Assembly: GCF_027667425.1 (NCBI RefSeq)
Contig: NZ_JAQEGR010000008.1
Coordinates: 1 to 64,000, forward strand
Direction of reading: 5' to 3'
DNA length: 64,000 nucleotides
Source of the DNA: Fusicatenibacter saccharivorans
Lineage (GTDB): Bacteria > Bacillota > Clostridia > Lachnospirales > Lachnospiraceae
Under the pieces are notes generated by a model. It was not told the DNA's origin. It ran no database searches and saw only the letters and a program-made list of their open reading frames with translations. The position numbers were made by a program, and so were the translations under genes. Shown piece after piece: positions 50,099 through 58,195 of this stretch (position 1 is the first letter of the stretch; every line of letters begins with the position of its first letter).

Positions 50099-50119
50099 GA
50101 ATTGAATCAAGCAAGATGA

Positions 50120-50158
50120 AAAACGGGCTGAGGTTGGAAGATCTCAGCCCGTTCTTGC
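50120..50158 (+). terminator. Intrinsic terminator after rpmE
   Basis: AACGGGCTGAG pairs with CTCAGCCCGTT, followed by CTTGCGTT. Confidence 0.82.
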
Positions 50159-50202
50159 GTTACGGATGCAGAAAATCCCCTTTGAGGAGGTAAACGTAAA
50201 TT

Positions 50203-51186
50203 ATGAAATCATCCAATATTGGCGGCCAGGCCGTGATGGAAGGCATCATGATGATGAACAAGGACCGCTATTCCGTCGCAGTACGCCGGCCGGACGGGGA
50301 GATTGAAGTTAAAGTAGAGCAGCACAAGCCGCTGACGAAGCACAAGGAGCTCTTAAAAGTTCCGATTCTGCGCGGCGTCTTCAGCTTTGCCGATTCGATG
50401 ATCGTCGGCATGAGTTCCCTTATGTACTCCGCTTCGTTCTATGAGGACGAGGAGGAGGAAAAGAAAAAGCCGGCGACGAAAGAGGAAGAGGAGCAGCAGA
50501 AAGCGAAAAAAGAAAAGACAGACAGGCTGATGATGTACGGAACCGTCACATTTTCCGTTGTCATCGCCGTCGTTCTCTTTCTGATGGTGCCGTACTTCCT
50601 GTCCGAACTGCTGCACAAAGCGGGAGCCGGAACGACACTGACCGCGGTGGCAGAGGCCTTTGTGCGTGTGGCACTGTTCCTCGGCTATCTGGCAGCCATT
50701 TCCCGTATGGAAGACATTCAGCGCGTGTTCATGTACCACGGCGCCGAGCATAAATGCATCAACTGCGTTGAGCACGGTCTGGAACTGAACGTGGAAAACG
50801 TCTTAAAGAGTTCCCGGGAGCACAAGCGCTGCGGAACGAGCTTTCTGATGTACGTCATCGTCATCAGCATCATCTTTTTCATGTTCATCCGGGTCGATTC
50901 CCCGGTGCTGAAAATTGTGATCCGCCTGCTTCTCATTCCGGTGATCGCGGGCGTTTCGTATGAAATTATCCGCCTGGCGGGAAAAAGTGACAATAAACTG
51001 GTCAACCTGATCAGTAAACCGGGCCTGATGCTGCAGCGCCTGACGACGCGCGAGCCGGATGCCGAGATGGCAGAGGTTGCGATCGCCGCTGTGGAGGCTG
51101 TGTTTGACTGGAGAGCGTACCTGAACGAAAACTTTGGTTATACGTACCCGGCCAAAACCGAAAAGAAAGAACATGAGGAGCCGTGA
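50203..51186 (+). CDS. DUF1385 membrane protein
   Basis: A 327-residue protein of the DUF1385 (YqhQ-like) family. The signature GGQAVMEGIMM lies at the start; a charged stretch (EDEEEEKKKPATKEEEEQQ, here only partly shown as EEKKKPATKEE) follows, then membrane helices at about 112-132, 145-165 and 222-260. FMYHGAEHKCINCVEHGLEL is a conserved Cys/His motif. Its function is unknown; in Clostridia it regularly precedes prmC and prfA, as here (3 bases to prmC), so a role linked to translation termination or the membrane is only a guess. Confidence 0.88.
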   Translation: MKSSNIGGQAVMEGIMMMNKDRYSVAVRRPDGEIEVKVEQHKPLTKHKELLKVPILRGVFSFADSMIVGMSSLMYSASFYEDEEEEKKKPATKEEEEQQKAKKEKTDRLMMYGTVTFSVVIAVVLFLMVPYFLSELLHKAGAGTTLTAVAEAFVRVALFLGYLAAISRMEDIQRVFMYHGAEHKCINCVEHGLELNVENVLKSSREHKRCGTSFLMYVIVISIIFFMFIRVDSPVLKIVIRLLLIPVIAGVSYEIIRLAGKSDNKLVNLISKPGLMLQRLTTREPDAEMAEVAIAAVEAVFDWRAYLNENFGYTYPAKTEKKEHEEP

Positions 51187-51189
51187 CCG

Positions 51190-52047
51190 ATGAGTGTGCA
51201 CGATAGAAAAAACTTGAAATCTGCACTGGAATCCGCTATTCTGTACTTACAAAAGCAGGGGGTGGAGGAAGCCCGGCAGGACGCATGGCTTTTACTGGAG
51301 CATGTCTGCGGGATCAGCCACAGCACCTACTTTGTACACAGTGAAGATGAAATGCCAAAAGAACAGCAGGAGCAGTACGAAGCGCTGGTCAGAAAGCGCG
51401 GCGAACACATTCCGCTGCAGCAGCTGACCGGAGAGGCGTGGTTCTACGGAATCCCTTTTTTTGTGAATGAGCATGTACTGATTCCGCGGCAGGACACCGA
51501 GATTCTTGTGGAGGAAGCGCTCCGCGGCCTTCCAAAAGATGCACGGATTCTCGATCTCTGCACCGGTTCGGGATGCATTCTCATATCGCTTCTTGTAACG
51601 AGAGAGGACTGCACGGGAATCGGCGCGGATCTCTCCGAGAAAGCCTTACAGGTTGCGGAAAAGAACGGCGCACAGGCGGGCGGACGGGCATCGTTCGTAA
51701 AGAGCAACTTATTTGAAAACATCGAGGGAACCTTCGATGTGATCGCAAGCAATCCGCCGTATATCCGCACGGATGTGATTGAAACGCTGATGCCGGAGGT
51801 GCGCGACCATGAGCCGCGGATGGCACTCGACGGCAGTGCGGACGGTCTTGTCTTTTACCGGAAGATTACAGAGCAGGCAGGAAGCTATTTAAAAGAGGGC
51901 GGAAAGCTCTGTTTTGAAATTGGATATGATCAGGGAGATGAAGTGCGGGAGCTGATGGAAACCCACGGCTTTGCCGATGTACAGGTTCTGAAAGATCTGG
52001 CAGGCCTGGACCGCGTGGTGACCGGTATCTGGCACAAAAAACCCTGA
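51190..52047 (+). CDS. prmC: Peptide chain release factor N5-glutamine methyltransferase
   Basis: A 285-residue enzyme that methylates the Gln of the GGQ loop in release factors. An N-terminal helical domain (QDAWLLLEHVCGISHSTYF) precedes the SAM domain with LDLCTGSGCILISLL and the active NPPYIRTDVIETL. The linker has GEAWFYGIPFFVNEHVLIPRQDTEILVE, typical of PrmC. It precedes prfA, encoding its substrate. Confidence 0.94.
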   Translation: MSVHDRKNLKSALESAILYLQKQGVEEARQDAWLLLEHVCGISHSTYFVHSEDEMPKEQQEQYEALVRKRGEHIPLQQLTGEAWFYGIPFFVNEHVLIPRQDTEILVEEALRGLPKDARILDLCTGSGCILISLLVTREDCTGIGADLSEKALQVAEKNGAQAGGRASFVKSNLFENIEGTFDVIASNPPYIRTDVIETLMPEVRDHEPRMALDGSADGLVFYRKITEQAGSYLKEGGKLCFEIGYDQGDEVRELMETHGFADVQVLKDLAGLDRVVTGIWHKKP

Positions 52048-52122
52048 CAGAAATGAATTTTAATTTTGACACCATAATGACATCATAAACAGACGAAAAC
52101 AGCAAAAAGGAGCAGTCATTTT

Positions 52123-53199
52123 ATGTTTGATAAACTTGATGATATCCTCATGCGTCTCGAGGAGGTACTGAATCAGTTAAGCGAGCCGGACGTCGCTGCC
52201 GATGCGGCGAAGTTCCAGAAGCTGATGAAGGAGCAGGCAGAACTCCAGCCGATCGCAGACGCATATAAGGACTATAAAACACAGAAACAGACCATTGAAG
52301 AGAGCCTGATGCTTCTCGAGGAGGAATCCGACGAAGAGATGCGCGAAATGCTGAAAGAAGAGCTCTCCGATGCGAAAAAACGCGTAGAGGAGCTGGAGCA
52401 GGAACTCAAAGTCCTGCTTCTGCCGAAAGACCCGAACGATGACAAGAACGTTATCGTAGAGTTCCGCGCAGGTGCCGGCGGAGACGAGGCGGCACTCTTT
52501 ACCGCAGAAATCTGCCGTATGTACATCAAATACGCAGAGAGCCGCGGCTGGAAAACAGAGCTGACCAGCGCCGATGAAAACGGAATCGGCGGCTTTAAAG
52601 ACGCAACACTTCTGATCAACGGAGCAGGCGCGTACTCCCGGATGAAGTACGAGAGCGGCACGCACCGCGTACAGCGTGTGCCGGAAACCGAGTCCGGCGG
52701 AAGAATCCATACCTCAACCATGACCGTAGCGATCATGCCGGAGGTGGACGACGTCGAAGTACAGATCGACCCGAAAGATTACAAATTCGATGTATTCCGT
52801 GCTTCCGGAAACGGCGGCCAGTGTGTCAATACGACCGACTCAGCAGTCCGTCTGACCCACTTCCCGAGCGGCATCGTCATTTCCTGCCAGGATGAGAAAT
52901 CACAGTTAAAGAATAAGGACAAGGCACTGAAGATTCTGCGTGCCCGTCTGTACGACTTAGAGCAGCAGAAACAGCACGATGAGATGGCCGAGCTTCGAAA
53001 GAGCCAGGTCGGAACGGGAGACCGCTCCGAGAAGATCCGTACGTACAACTTCCCGCAGGGACGTGTGACGGATCACAGAATCAAACTGACCTTATACAAA
53101 CTGGACGCCATCATGAACGGCGATCTGGATGAAATCATCGACAGTCTGATTGCAGCCGATCAGGCCGCAAAGCTGAGCAGCATGCAGGAAGAAGCATAA
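52123..53199 (+). CDS. prfA: Peptide chain release factor 1
   Basis: A 358-residue RF1 that ends translation at UAA and UAG. The codon-recognition region has RVPETESGGRIHTSTMT with PET in the place of the RF1-type PxT tripeptide, and the hydrolysis loop is SGNGGQCVNTTDSAVRLTH. The N-terminal coiled coil contains many Glu/Leu residues. No frameshift site is present, as expected for RF1. It follows prmC by 75 bases. Confidence 0.95.
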   Translation: MFDKLDDILMRLEEVLNQLSEPDVAADAAKFQKLMKEQAELQPIADAYKDYKTQKQTIEESLMLLEEESDEEMREMLKEELSDAKKRVEELEQELKVLLLPKDPNDDKNVIVEFRAGAGGDEAALFTAEICRMYIKYAESRGWKTELTSADENGIGGFKDATLLINGAGAYSRMKYESGTHRVQRVPETESGGRIHTSTMTVAIMPEVDDVEVQIDPKDYKFDVFRASGNGGQCVNTTDSAVRLTHFPSGIVISCQDEKSQLKNKDKALKILRARLYDLEQQKQHDEMAELRKSQVGTGDRSEKIRTYNFPQGRVTDHRIKLTLYKLDAIMNGDLDEIIDSLIAADQAAKLSSMQEEA

Positions 53200-53291
53200 T
53201 AATAAACGCTGCGAATCACGATTGGTCTACAGGATCGATTGCTGATAGAATAAACAAGAGAAAAAAGGGGAAAAGAGAAAGGGAAAACGCT

Positions 53292-54212
53292 ATGAAGAAA
53301 ACAGCACTTGTGATCATGGCAGCCGGAATCGGCAGCAGATTTGGAAAGGGAATCAAACAGCTTGAGCCAGTAGGACCAAACGGGGAGATCATCATGGATT
53401 ATTCCATCCACGATGCACTGGAAGCCGGCTTCAACAAAGTAGTCTTCATCATCCGCAAGGATCTGGAGAAAGATTTCAAGGAAGTCATCGGCAACCGCAT
53501 CAGCAAAATCACAGAGGTGGAATATGCATTCCAGGAGCTCGATGATCTGCCGGCAGGCTTTGCAAAACCGGAAGGCCGTACCAAACCGTGGGGAACCGGC
53601 CAGGCCGTTCTTGCCTGCAAAGGTCTTGTAAAAGAGCCGTTTGCTGTTATCAATGCTGATGACTATTACGGAAAAGATCCGTTCGTAAAACTGCACGACT
53701 ACCTCGTACAGGAGCATGATGTGGATGAAGTTATGCCGATCTCCATGGCAGGATTCGTGCTTGGAAACACCTTAAGTGACAACGGCGGTGTTACAAGAGG
53801 TGTCTGCGTCGTTGATGAAAACGGAAACCTGACCGGTGTCAACGAGACGAAAAACATCGTAAAGACCGCAGAGGGCGCAGGCGTTGAAAAAGAAGACGGA
53901 ACGGTTGATCCGATCGACAAAAACTCCCTTGTTTCCATGAACATGTGGGGACTGCAGCCGGAGTTCATTGATCTTCTGGAGAAAGGCTTTGTTGAATTCC
54001 TTTCTGCACAGAAAGAGGGAGATGTAAAAGGCGAGTACCTCCTTCCGATCTACATCGACGAGCTGCTGCACGCAGGAAAAGCAGAAGTAAAAGTTCTTCC
54101 GACCGACGCAGAGTGGTTCGGCGTAACGTATCAGGAAGACAAAGCTTCCGTAACAGAAGCATTCCGCAAACTGATTGCGGACGGCGTATACAGCGAGAAG
54201 CTGTACGACTAA
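53292..54212 (+). CDS. Sugar-phosphate nucleotidyltransferase-like protein
   Basis: A 306-residue protein with the nucleotidyltransferase A fold: LVIMAAGIGSRFGKGIKQLEPVG carries the pyrophosphorylase signature (GxGxR...KxxxPV), and NADDYYG holds the metal-binding Asp. KPWGTGQAVLACKG binds the base. It is clearly related to UTP- or GTP-sugar transferases such as GalU/ManC, but the substrate is not apparent. The family lacks the C-terminal beta helix of GlmU or GlgC. The phosphoglucosamine mutase gene follows 104 bases later, so a cell-wall or sugar-nucleotide role is likely. Confidence 0.85.
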   Translation: MKKTALVIMAAGIGSRFGKGIKQLEPVGPNGEIIMDYSIHDALEAGFNKVVFIIRKDLEKDFKEVIGNRISKITEVEYAFQELDDLPAGFAKPEGRTKPWGTGQAVLACKGLVKEPFAVINADDYYGKDPFVKLHDYLVQEHDVDEVMPISMAGFVLGNTLSDNGGVTRGVCVVDENGNLTGVNETKNIVKTAEGAGVEKEDGTVDPIDKNSLVSMNMWGLQPEFIDLLEKGFVEFLSAQKEGDVKGEYLLPIYIDELLHAGKAEVKVLPTDAEWFGVTYQEDKASVTEAFRKLIADGVYSEKLYD

Positions 54213-54247
54213 TTACGATATTTTGTTATTTGAGTGAATAACCAGAA

Positions 54248-54291
54248 AAAGCGTGTTTGAATGATTGCAAAAAATTTCAGACACGCTTTCT
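54248..54291. terminator. Possible terminator-like hairpin
   Basis: AAAGCGTGT pairs with ACACGCTTT, with an inner TGAA/TTCA helix; only a short T-run follows. Weak. Confidence 0.45.
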
Positions 54292-54316
54292 GCCCGAAAG
54301 GGGAAAGGAGCATACC

Positions 54317-55663
54317 ATGGGTAAATATTTTGGAACAGATGGATTTCGCGGAGAAGCAAACATTGATCTGACGGTTGAGCATGCATATAAAGTGGGAAGA
54401 TTCCTCGGATGGTATTTCGGAAAAGACCGCAAAGCACAGATCGTCATTGGAAAAGACACCAGACGCTCCAGCTACATGTTCGAATATTCGCTGGTAGCAG
54501 GACTGACCGCATCGGGAGCAGACGCTTATCTGCTGCACGTAACGACCACCCCGAGCGTTTCCTATGTTGTCCGTACCGAAAACTTTGACTGCGGAATTAT
54601 GATCTCCGCCAGTCACAACCCGTTCTATGACAACGGAATCAAAGTCATCAACGGCCTGGGACAGAAACTGGAAGCCGACATCGAAGCGCAGATCGAAGCC
54701 TACATCGACGACGGAACACCGAAGATCCCGTTCGCAACGAGAGAAGACATCGGACGCACCGTGGATTTTGCAGCCGGAAGGAACCGCTACATTGGACACC
54801 TGATCTCGATTCCGACAAAATCCTTTAAAAACATGAGAGTCGGACTCGACTGCTCCAACGGAAGTGCCTCTTCCGTAGCCAAGAGCGTGTTTGATGCCAT
54901 CGGCGCCAAGACATATGTGATCCACAACGAGCCGGACGGAACAAACATCAACTGCGGCTGTGGTTCCACCCACATCGAAGAGCTTCAGAAATATGTAAGA
55001 GAGAAACACCTCGATGTCGGATTTGCCTACGACGGAGACGCAGACCGCTGCATCGCTGTCGATGAGCTGGGAAATGTGGTAGACGGAGACCTGATCATGT
55101 ATGTCTGCGGTAAATACTTAAAAGAAAAAGGCCAGTTAAACGGAGATACGATCGTGACCACGATCATGTCAAACCTCGGTCTTTACAAAGCGTGTGACCG
55201 CGCCGGTATCCGGTATGAGAAGACGGCAGTCGGCGACAAATACGTGTGCGAGAACATGATGGCAAACGGCTATTCTCTCGGCGGAGAGCAGTCCGGCCAC
55301 ATCATTTTCAGCAAGCACGCGACGACCGGTGACGGAATCCTGACCTCCCTGATGGTGATGGAAGTGCTGATAGATAAGAAACTCCCGCTCAGCACCCTGA
55401 CAGCCGAGGTAGTGATTTACCCGCAGCTCTTAAAGAATGTCCGCGTGGCAAACAAAGCAGCTGCAAAGGCCAACCCGGCAGTACAGAAAGCAGTAGAAGA
55501 CGTAGCAGAGGCCCTGGGCGATGACGGACGCATCCTCGTAAGAGAGAGCGGCACCGAGCCGGTGATCCGTGTCATGGTGGAAGCACCGGACGACGCAACG
55601 TGTGCAAAATACGTAGACCAGGTTGTTTCTGTGATGCATAAAGAAGGACTTGTGACAGAATGA
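54317..55663 (+). CDS. glmM: Phosphoglucosamine mutase
   Basis: ATG 54317, with GAAAGGAG before it, gives 448 residues. It converts glucosamine-6-phosphate to glucosamine-1-phosphate for peptidoglycan. Marks: GTDGFRGEAN at the start, the active-site serine in ISASHNPFYDNGIK, the Mg site DGDADR (AYDGDADRCIAVDE), the sugar loop GGEQSGHII and the phosphate loop RESGTEPVIRVM. The active Ser is autophosphorylated in this family. It overlaps the following lipoprotein gene by four bases. Confidence 0.93.
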   Translation: MGKYFGTDGFRGEANIDLTVEHAYKVGRFLGWYFGKDRKAQIVIGKDTRRSSYMFEYSLVAGLTASGADAYLLHVTTTPSVSYVVRTENFDCGIMISASHNPFYDNGIKVINGLGQKLEADIEAQIEAYIDDGTPKIPFATREDIGRTVDFAAGRNRYIGHLISIPTKSFKNMRVGLDCSNGSASSVAKSVFDAIGAKTYVIHNEPDGTNINCGCGSTHIEELQKYVREKHLDVGFAYDGDADRCIAVDELGNVVDGDLIMYVCGKYLKEKGQLNGDTIVTTIMSNLGLYKACDRAGIRYEKTAVGDKYVCENMMANGYSLGGEQSGHIIFSKHATTGDGILTSLMVMEVLIDKKLPLSTLTAEVVIYPQLLKNVRVANKAAAKANPAVQKAVEDVAEALGDDGRILVRESGTEPVIRVMVEAPDDATCAKYVDQVVSVMHKEGLVTE

Positions 55664-56694
55664 AAAAAAGACTGGTAATCTTTTTTCTGGCGGCGGCAAT
55701 GGTGCTTGGCGGCTGTGAAAATAAAAATTCAAAGCTTTATAAAAAGGGCATCGAGGCGCTCGAACAGAAGGACTACGTAACGTCGATTGCGATGCTGGAG
55801 GGAGCCGTAAAGGCAGGCGACCGACTGGCGGAGAGCTACCGGTCGCTCGGCATCGCTTATCTGAAAAGCCAGGAGTATGACAAGGCAAAAGAGGCTTTCA
55901 AGAGCAGTCTTTCGAGCATGAAGCACAAAGACGCGGAGTTTTCGCGCGATGTCATGTATTACGAGGCGGAAACCTGCGTACAGGCCGGAGATCTGGATGG
56001 AGCCATTGAGATCTGCACCAATATTCAGGAAGAAAAGGCCGATGCCGATGCGCTGTTCCTTAGGGGACGCGCGTACTTCCTGCAGAAGAATTACGAGCAG
56101 GCGAAGGTGGATTTTGATGCGGCAGTGGAGACGAAGGAGAGCTATCAGCTCTGCCTTGACATTTACGAGCTGTATCAGGAGAGCAGCATGAAGGCGGACG
56201 GAGACCGTTACCTCGAAGCGGCAGTGAAGATTGAGCCGAAAACGACCGAGGATTATTATAACATCGGCTGCGCATACTACTATCTGGAGGAGCAGGACGA
56301 GGCGGTCAAAGCGTTCTCGAAGGCAATGAAGGACGGCAGCAGCGCGGCGATGGAAATGCTCGGCGAGGTTTACCTTTCCAATGGTCAGAACGACGAGGCG
56401 AAAGCACTGTTTTCTTCGTATCTTTCGACAGATGGCTTTGCGGCGGCAGCAAACAACGGGCTGGCGCTCTGCGCACTTGCGGAAAACGACACGGACAGTG
56501 CACTCTCGTATATCGAGGAAGGACTCAAAACGGCAGAGGATTCCGACCGGGAAAATCTGCTGTTCAACCAGATTGTATCCTATGAAAAACGGGCGGATTT
56601 TGATACCGCGAAGTCGCTGATGGCGGATTTTCTGGCAGCATATCCAGAAAACACCGCGGCGCAGCGGGAAAATACGTTTCTCCAGAACCGATAA
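55660..56694 (+). CDS. TPR-repeat lipoprotein
   Basis: A 344-residue protein whose ATG overlaps the glmM stop. A lipoprotein signal (KKRLVIFFLAAAMVLGGC) ends at a lipobox Cys20. After it, eight to nine TPR units follow, e.g. ALEQKDYVTSIAMLEGAVKA and AESYRSLGIAYLKSQEYD. It is thus anchored to the outer face of the membrane and likely scaffolds protein contacts. The coupling with glmM hints at a cell-envelope role. Not otherwise characterised. Confidence 0.85.
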   Translation: MKKRLVIFFLAAAMVLGGCENKNSKLYKKGIEALEQKDYVTSIAMLEGAVKAGDRLAESYRSLGIAYLKSQEYDKAKEAFKSSLSSMKHKDAEFSRDVMYYEAETCVQAGDLDGAIEICTNIQEEKADADALFLRGRAYFLQKNYEQAKVDFDAAVETKESYQLCLDIYELYQESSMKADGDRYLEAAVKIEPKTTEDYYNIGCAYYYLEEQDEAVKAFSKAMKDGSSAAMEMLGEVYLSNGQNDEAKALFSSYLSTDGFAAAANNGLALCALAENDTDSALSYIEEGLKTAEDSDRENLLFNQIVSYEKRADFDTAKSLMADFLAAYPENTAAQRENTFLQNR

Positions 56695-56712
56695 CAGACG
56701 GAGGAAGTTGGA

Positions 56713-57948
56713 TTGTTTGATTTAAGAGAAGAACAGGAGCGCGTGATTCTGGTCGGCGTACAGGAAAACGGCGGCGCAAAAGCAGAAGAATCGCTCGACG
56801 AGCTGGCGGAACTGGCCAGCACCGCCGGTGCGAAGGTGGAGGGCCGCCTGGTGCAGGTGCGGGAGGCCATTCATCCGGGAACGTACATCGGAAAAGGAAA
56901 ATTAGAGGAATTGAAAATTCTGGTGCGCGCCTGCGATGCGACGGGCATCATCTGCGACGATGAGCTCTCCTCGATCCAGTTAAAAGGGCTGGAGGAAGCA
57001 CTGGAATGCAAGATCATGGACCGTACGCTTTTGATCCTGGATATCTTTGCGGCGCGCGCCGTGAGCAGCGAGGGTAAAATCCAGGTTGAGCTGGCCCAGT
57101 TAAAGTACCGTGCGTCCCGACTTTCCGGCCTTGGCACATCGCTTTCCCGTCTTGGCGGCGGAATCGGTACGAGAGGACCGGGAGAGAAAAAGCTGGAAAC
57201 CGACCGGCGCCTGATCCGCACGCGTATTACGCAGTTAAAACGTGAGCTTGAGGAAGTACGCCAGCACAGAGAGCTCCTTCGTGAAGGCAGAAAACGTTCC
57301 AAAATCCCGGTAGCGGCGCTCGTAGGCTATACGTCAGCGGGAAAGAGCAGTCTTTTAAATGCACTGACAGGATCGGAAATTCTGGCAGATGCAATGCTGT
57401 TTTCCACGCTGGATACGACGACGCGGTCACTGACCCTTCCGGATGGACAGGAAATCCTGCTGACCGATACGGTTGGATTTATCAATAAGCTGCCACATCA
57501 TCTGATCGATGCATTCCGCAGTACGCTGGAGGAAGCACGGTATGCCGACTATATTCTCCACGTTGTGGATACGTCAAATCCGCAGATGGAGCTGCAGATG
57601 CAGGTCGTGTACGATACGCTGCGGGAACTGAAAGTTGAGGACAAAAAGATCGTCACCCTGCTGAACAAGCAGGATAAGCTTCTCGCCCCGATGGTTGTAA
57701 AAGATTTCCGGGCAGACGCGAGCCTTGCGGTCTCTGCCAAAACAGGACAGGGACTCGAAGACCTCAAAAATTTACTCTCCTCGTGGATGATGGAGGGAAA
57801 AATCTATATCGAGCGCCTCTATCCGTACGATAAGGCGGGAACGATTTCACTGATCCGCGGATACGGAATTCTGCTCGAAGAAGAATATCTGCCGGAAGGC
57901 ATCCGCGTAAAAGCCTATGTACCGAAGGATATCTATCCGAGGGTATAG
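56713..57948 (+). CDS. hflX: GTPase HflX
   Basis: A 411-residue ribosome-binding GTPase, which splits stalled ribosomes. TTG 56713 is the likely start (GGAGG nine bases upstream). The N-terminal part has HPGTYIGKGKLEEL and the HflX-specific RLSGLGTSLSRLGGGIGTRGPGEKKLETDRR; the G domain shows GYTSAGKSSLLNAL (G1), DTVGFINKLPHHLIDAF (G3) and NKQD (G4). It lies 18 bases after the lipoprotein gene. Confidence 0.94.
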   Translation: MFDLREEQERVILVGVQENGGAKAEESLDELAELASTAGAKVEGRLVQVREAIHPGTYIGKGKLEELKILVRACDATGIICDDELSSIQLKGLEEALECKIMDRTLLILDIFAARAVSSEGKIQVELAQLKYRASRLSGLGTSLSRLGGGIGTRGPGEKKLETDRRLIRTRITQLKRELEEVRQHRELLREGRKRSKIPVAALVGYTSAGKSSLLNALTGSEILADAMLFSTLDTTTRSLTLPDGQEILLTDTVGFINKLPHHLIDAFRSTLEEARYADYILHVVDTSNPQMELQMQVVYDTLRELKVEDKKIVTLLNKQDKLLAPMVVKDFRADASLAVSAKTGQGLEDLKNLLSSWMMEGKIYIERLYPYDKAGTISLIRGYGILLEEEYLPEGIRVKAYVPKDIYPRV

Positions 57949-58037
57949 AGGTATGGCAAGCGGGCTTAAAAACGGCAGTACATCCCTTTAAGCGCCGTAC
58001 AGCGCCGAAAAATGGAAGGGACAGAACACAAGTAAAA

Positions 58038-58083
58038 GTACCATATCTAGTGATGTTAGAAAATTTCACACTAGATATGGTAC
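58038..58083. promoter_or_regulatory. Two NrdR boxes upstream of nrdD, also forming a hairpin
   Basis: Box 1 is GTACCATATCTAGTGA (58038-58053) and box 2 is ACACTAGATATGGTAC (58068-58083). Each fits the known NrdR consensus ACACWAYATMTWGTGT at 12-13 of 16 positions, and their start-to-start distance is 30 bases, close to three helical turns as expected. Being mirror images, they also form a long hairpin followed by TTTTT that may end the hflX transcript. Confidence 0.7.
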
Positions 58084-58092
58084 TTTTTACTA

Positions 58093-58121
58093 TTGACGGG
58101 AGAAACATGCTCTGCTATCAT
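58093..58121 (+). promoter_or_regulatory. Promoter of nrdD
   Basis: TTGACG and TATCAT at 17-base spacing, immediately downstream of the NrdR boxes. Confidence 0.7.
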
Positions 58122-58195
58122 ATGGTTCAGACACTGCAAAGAGTGGAACCTTAAAAAGGCCTTGCAGAAACGGTTGAATTAACAGGAGGGATTCC

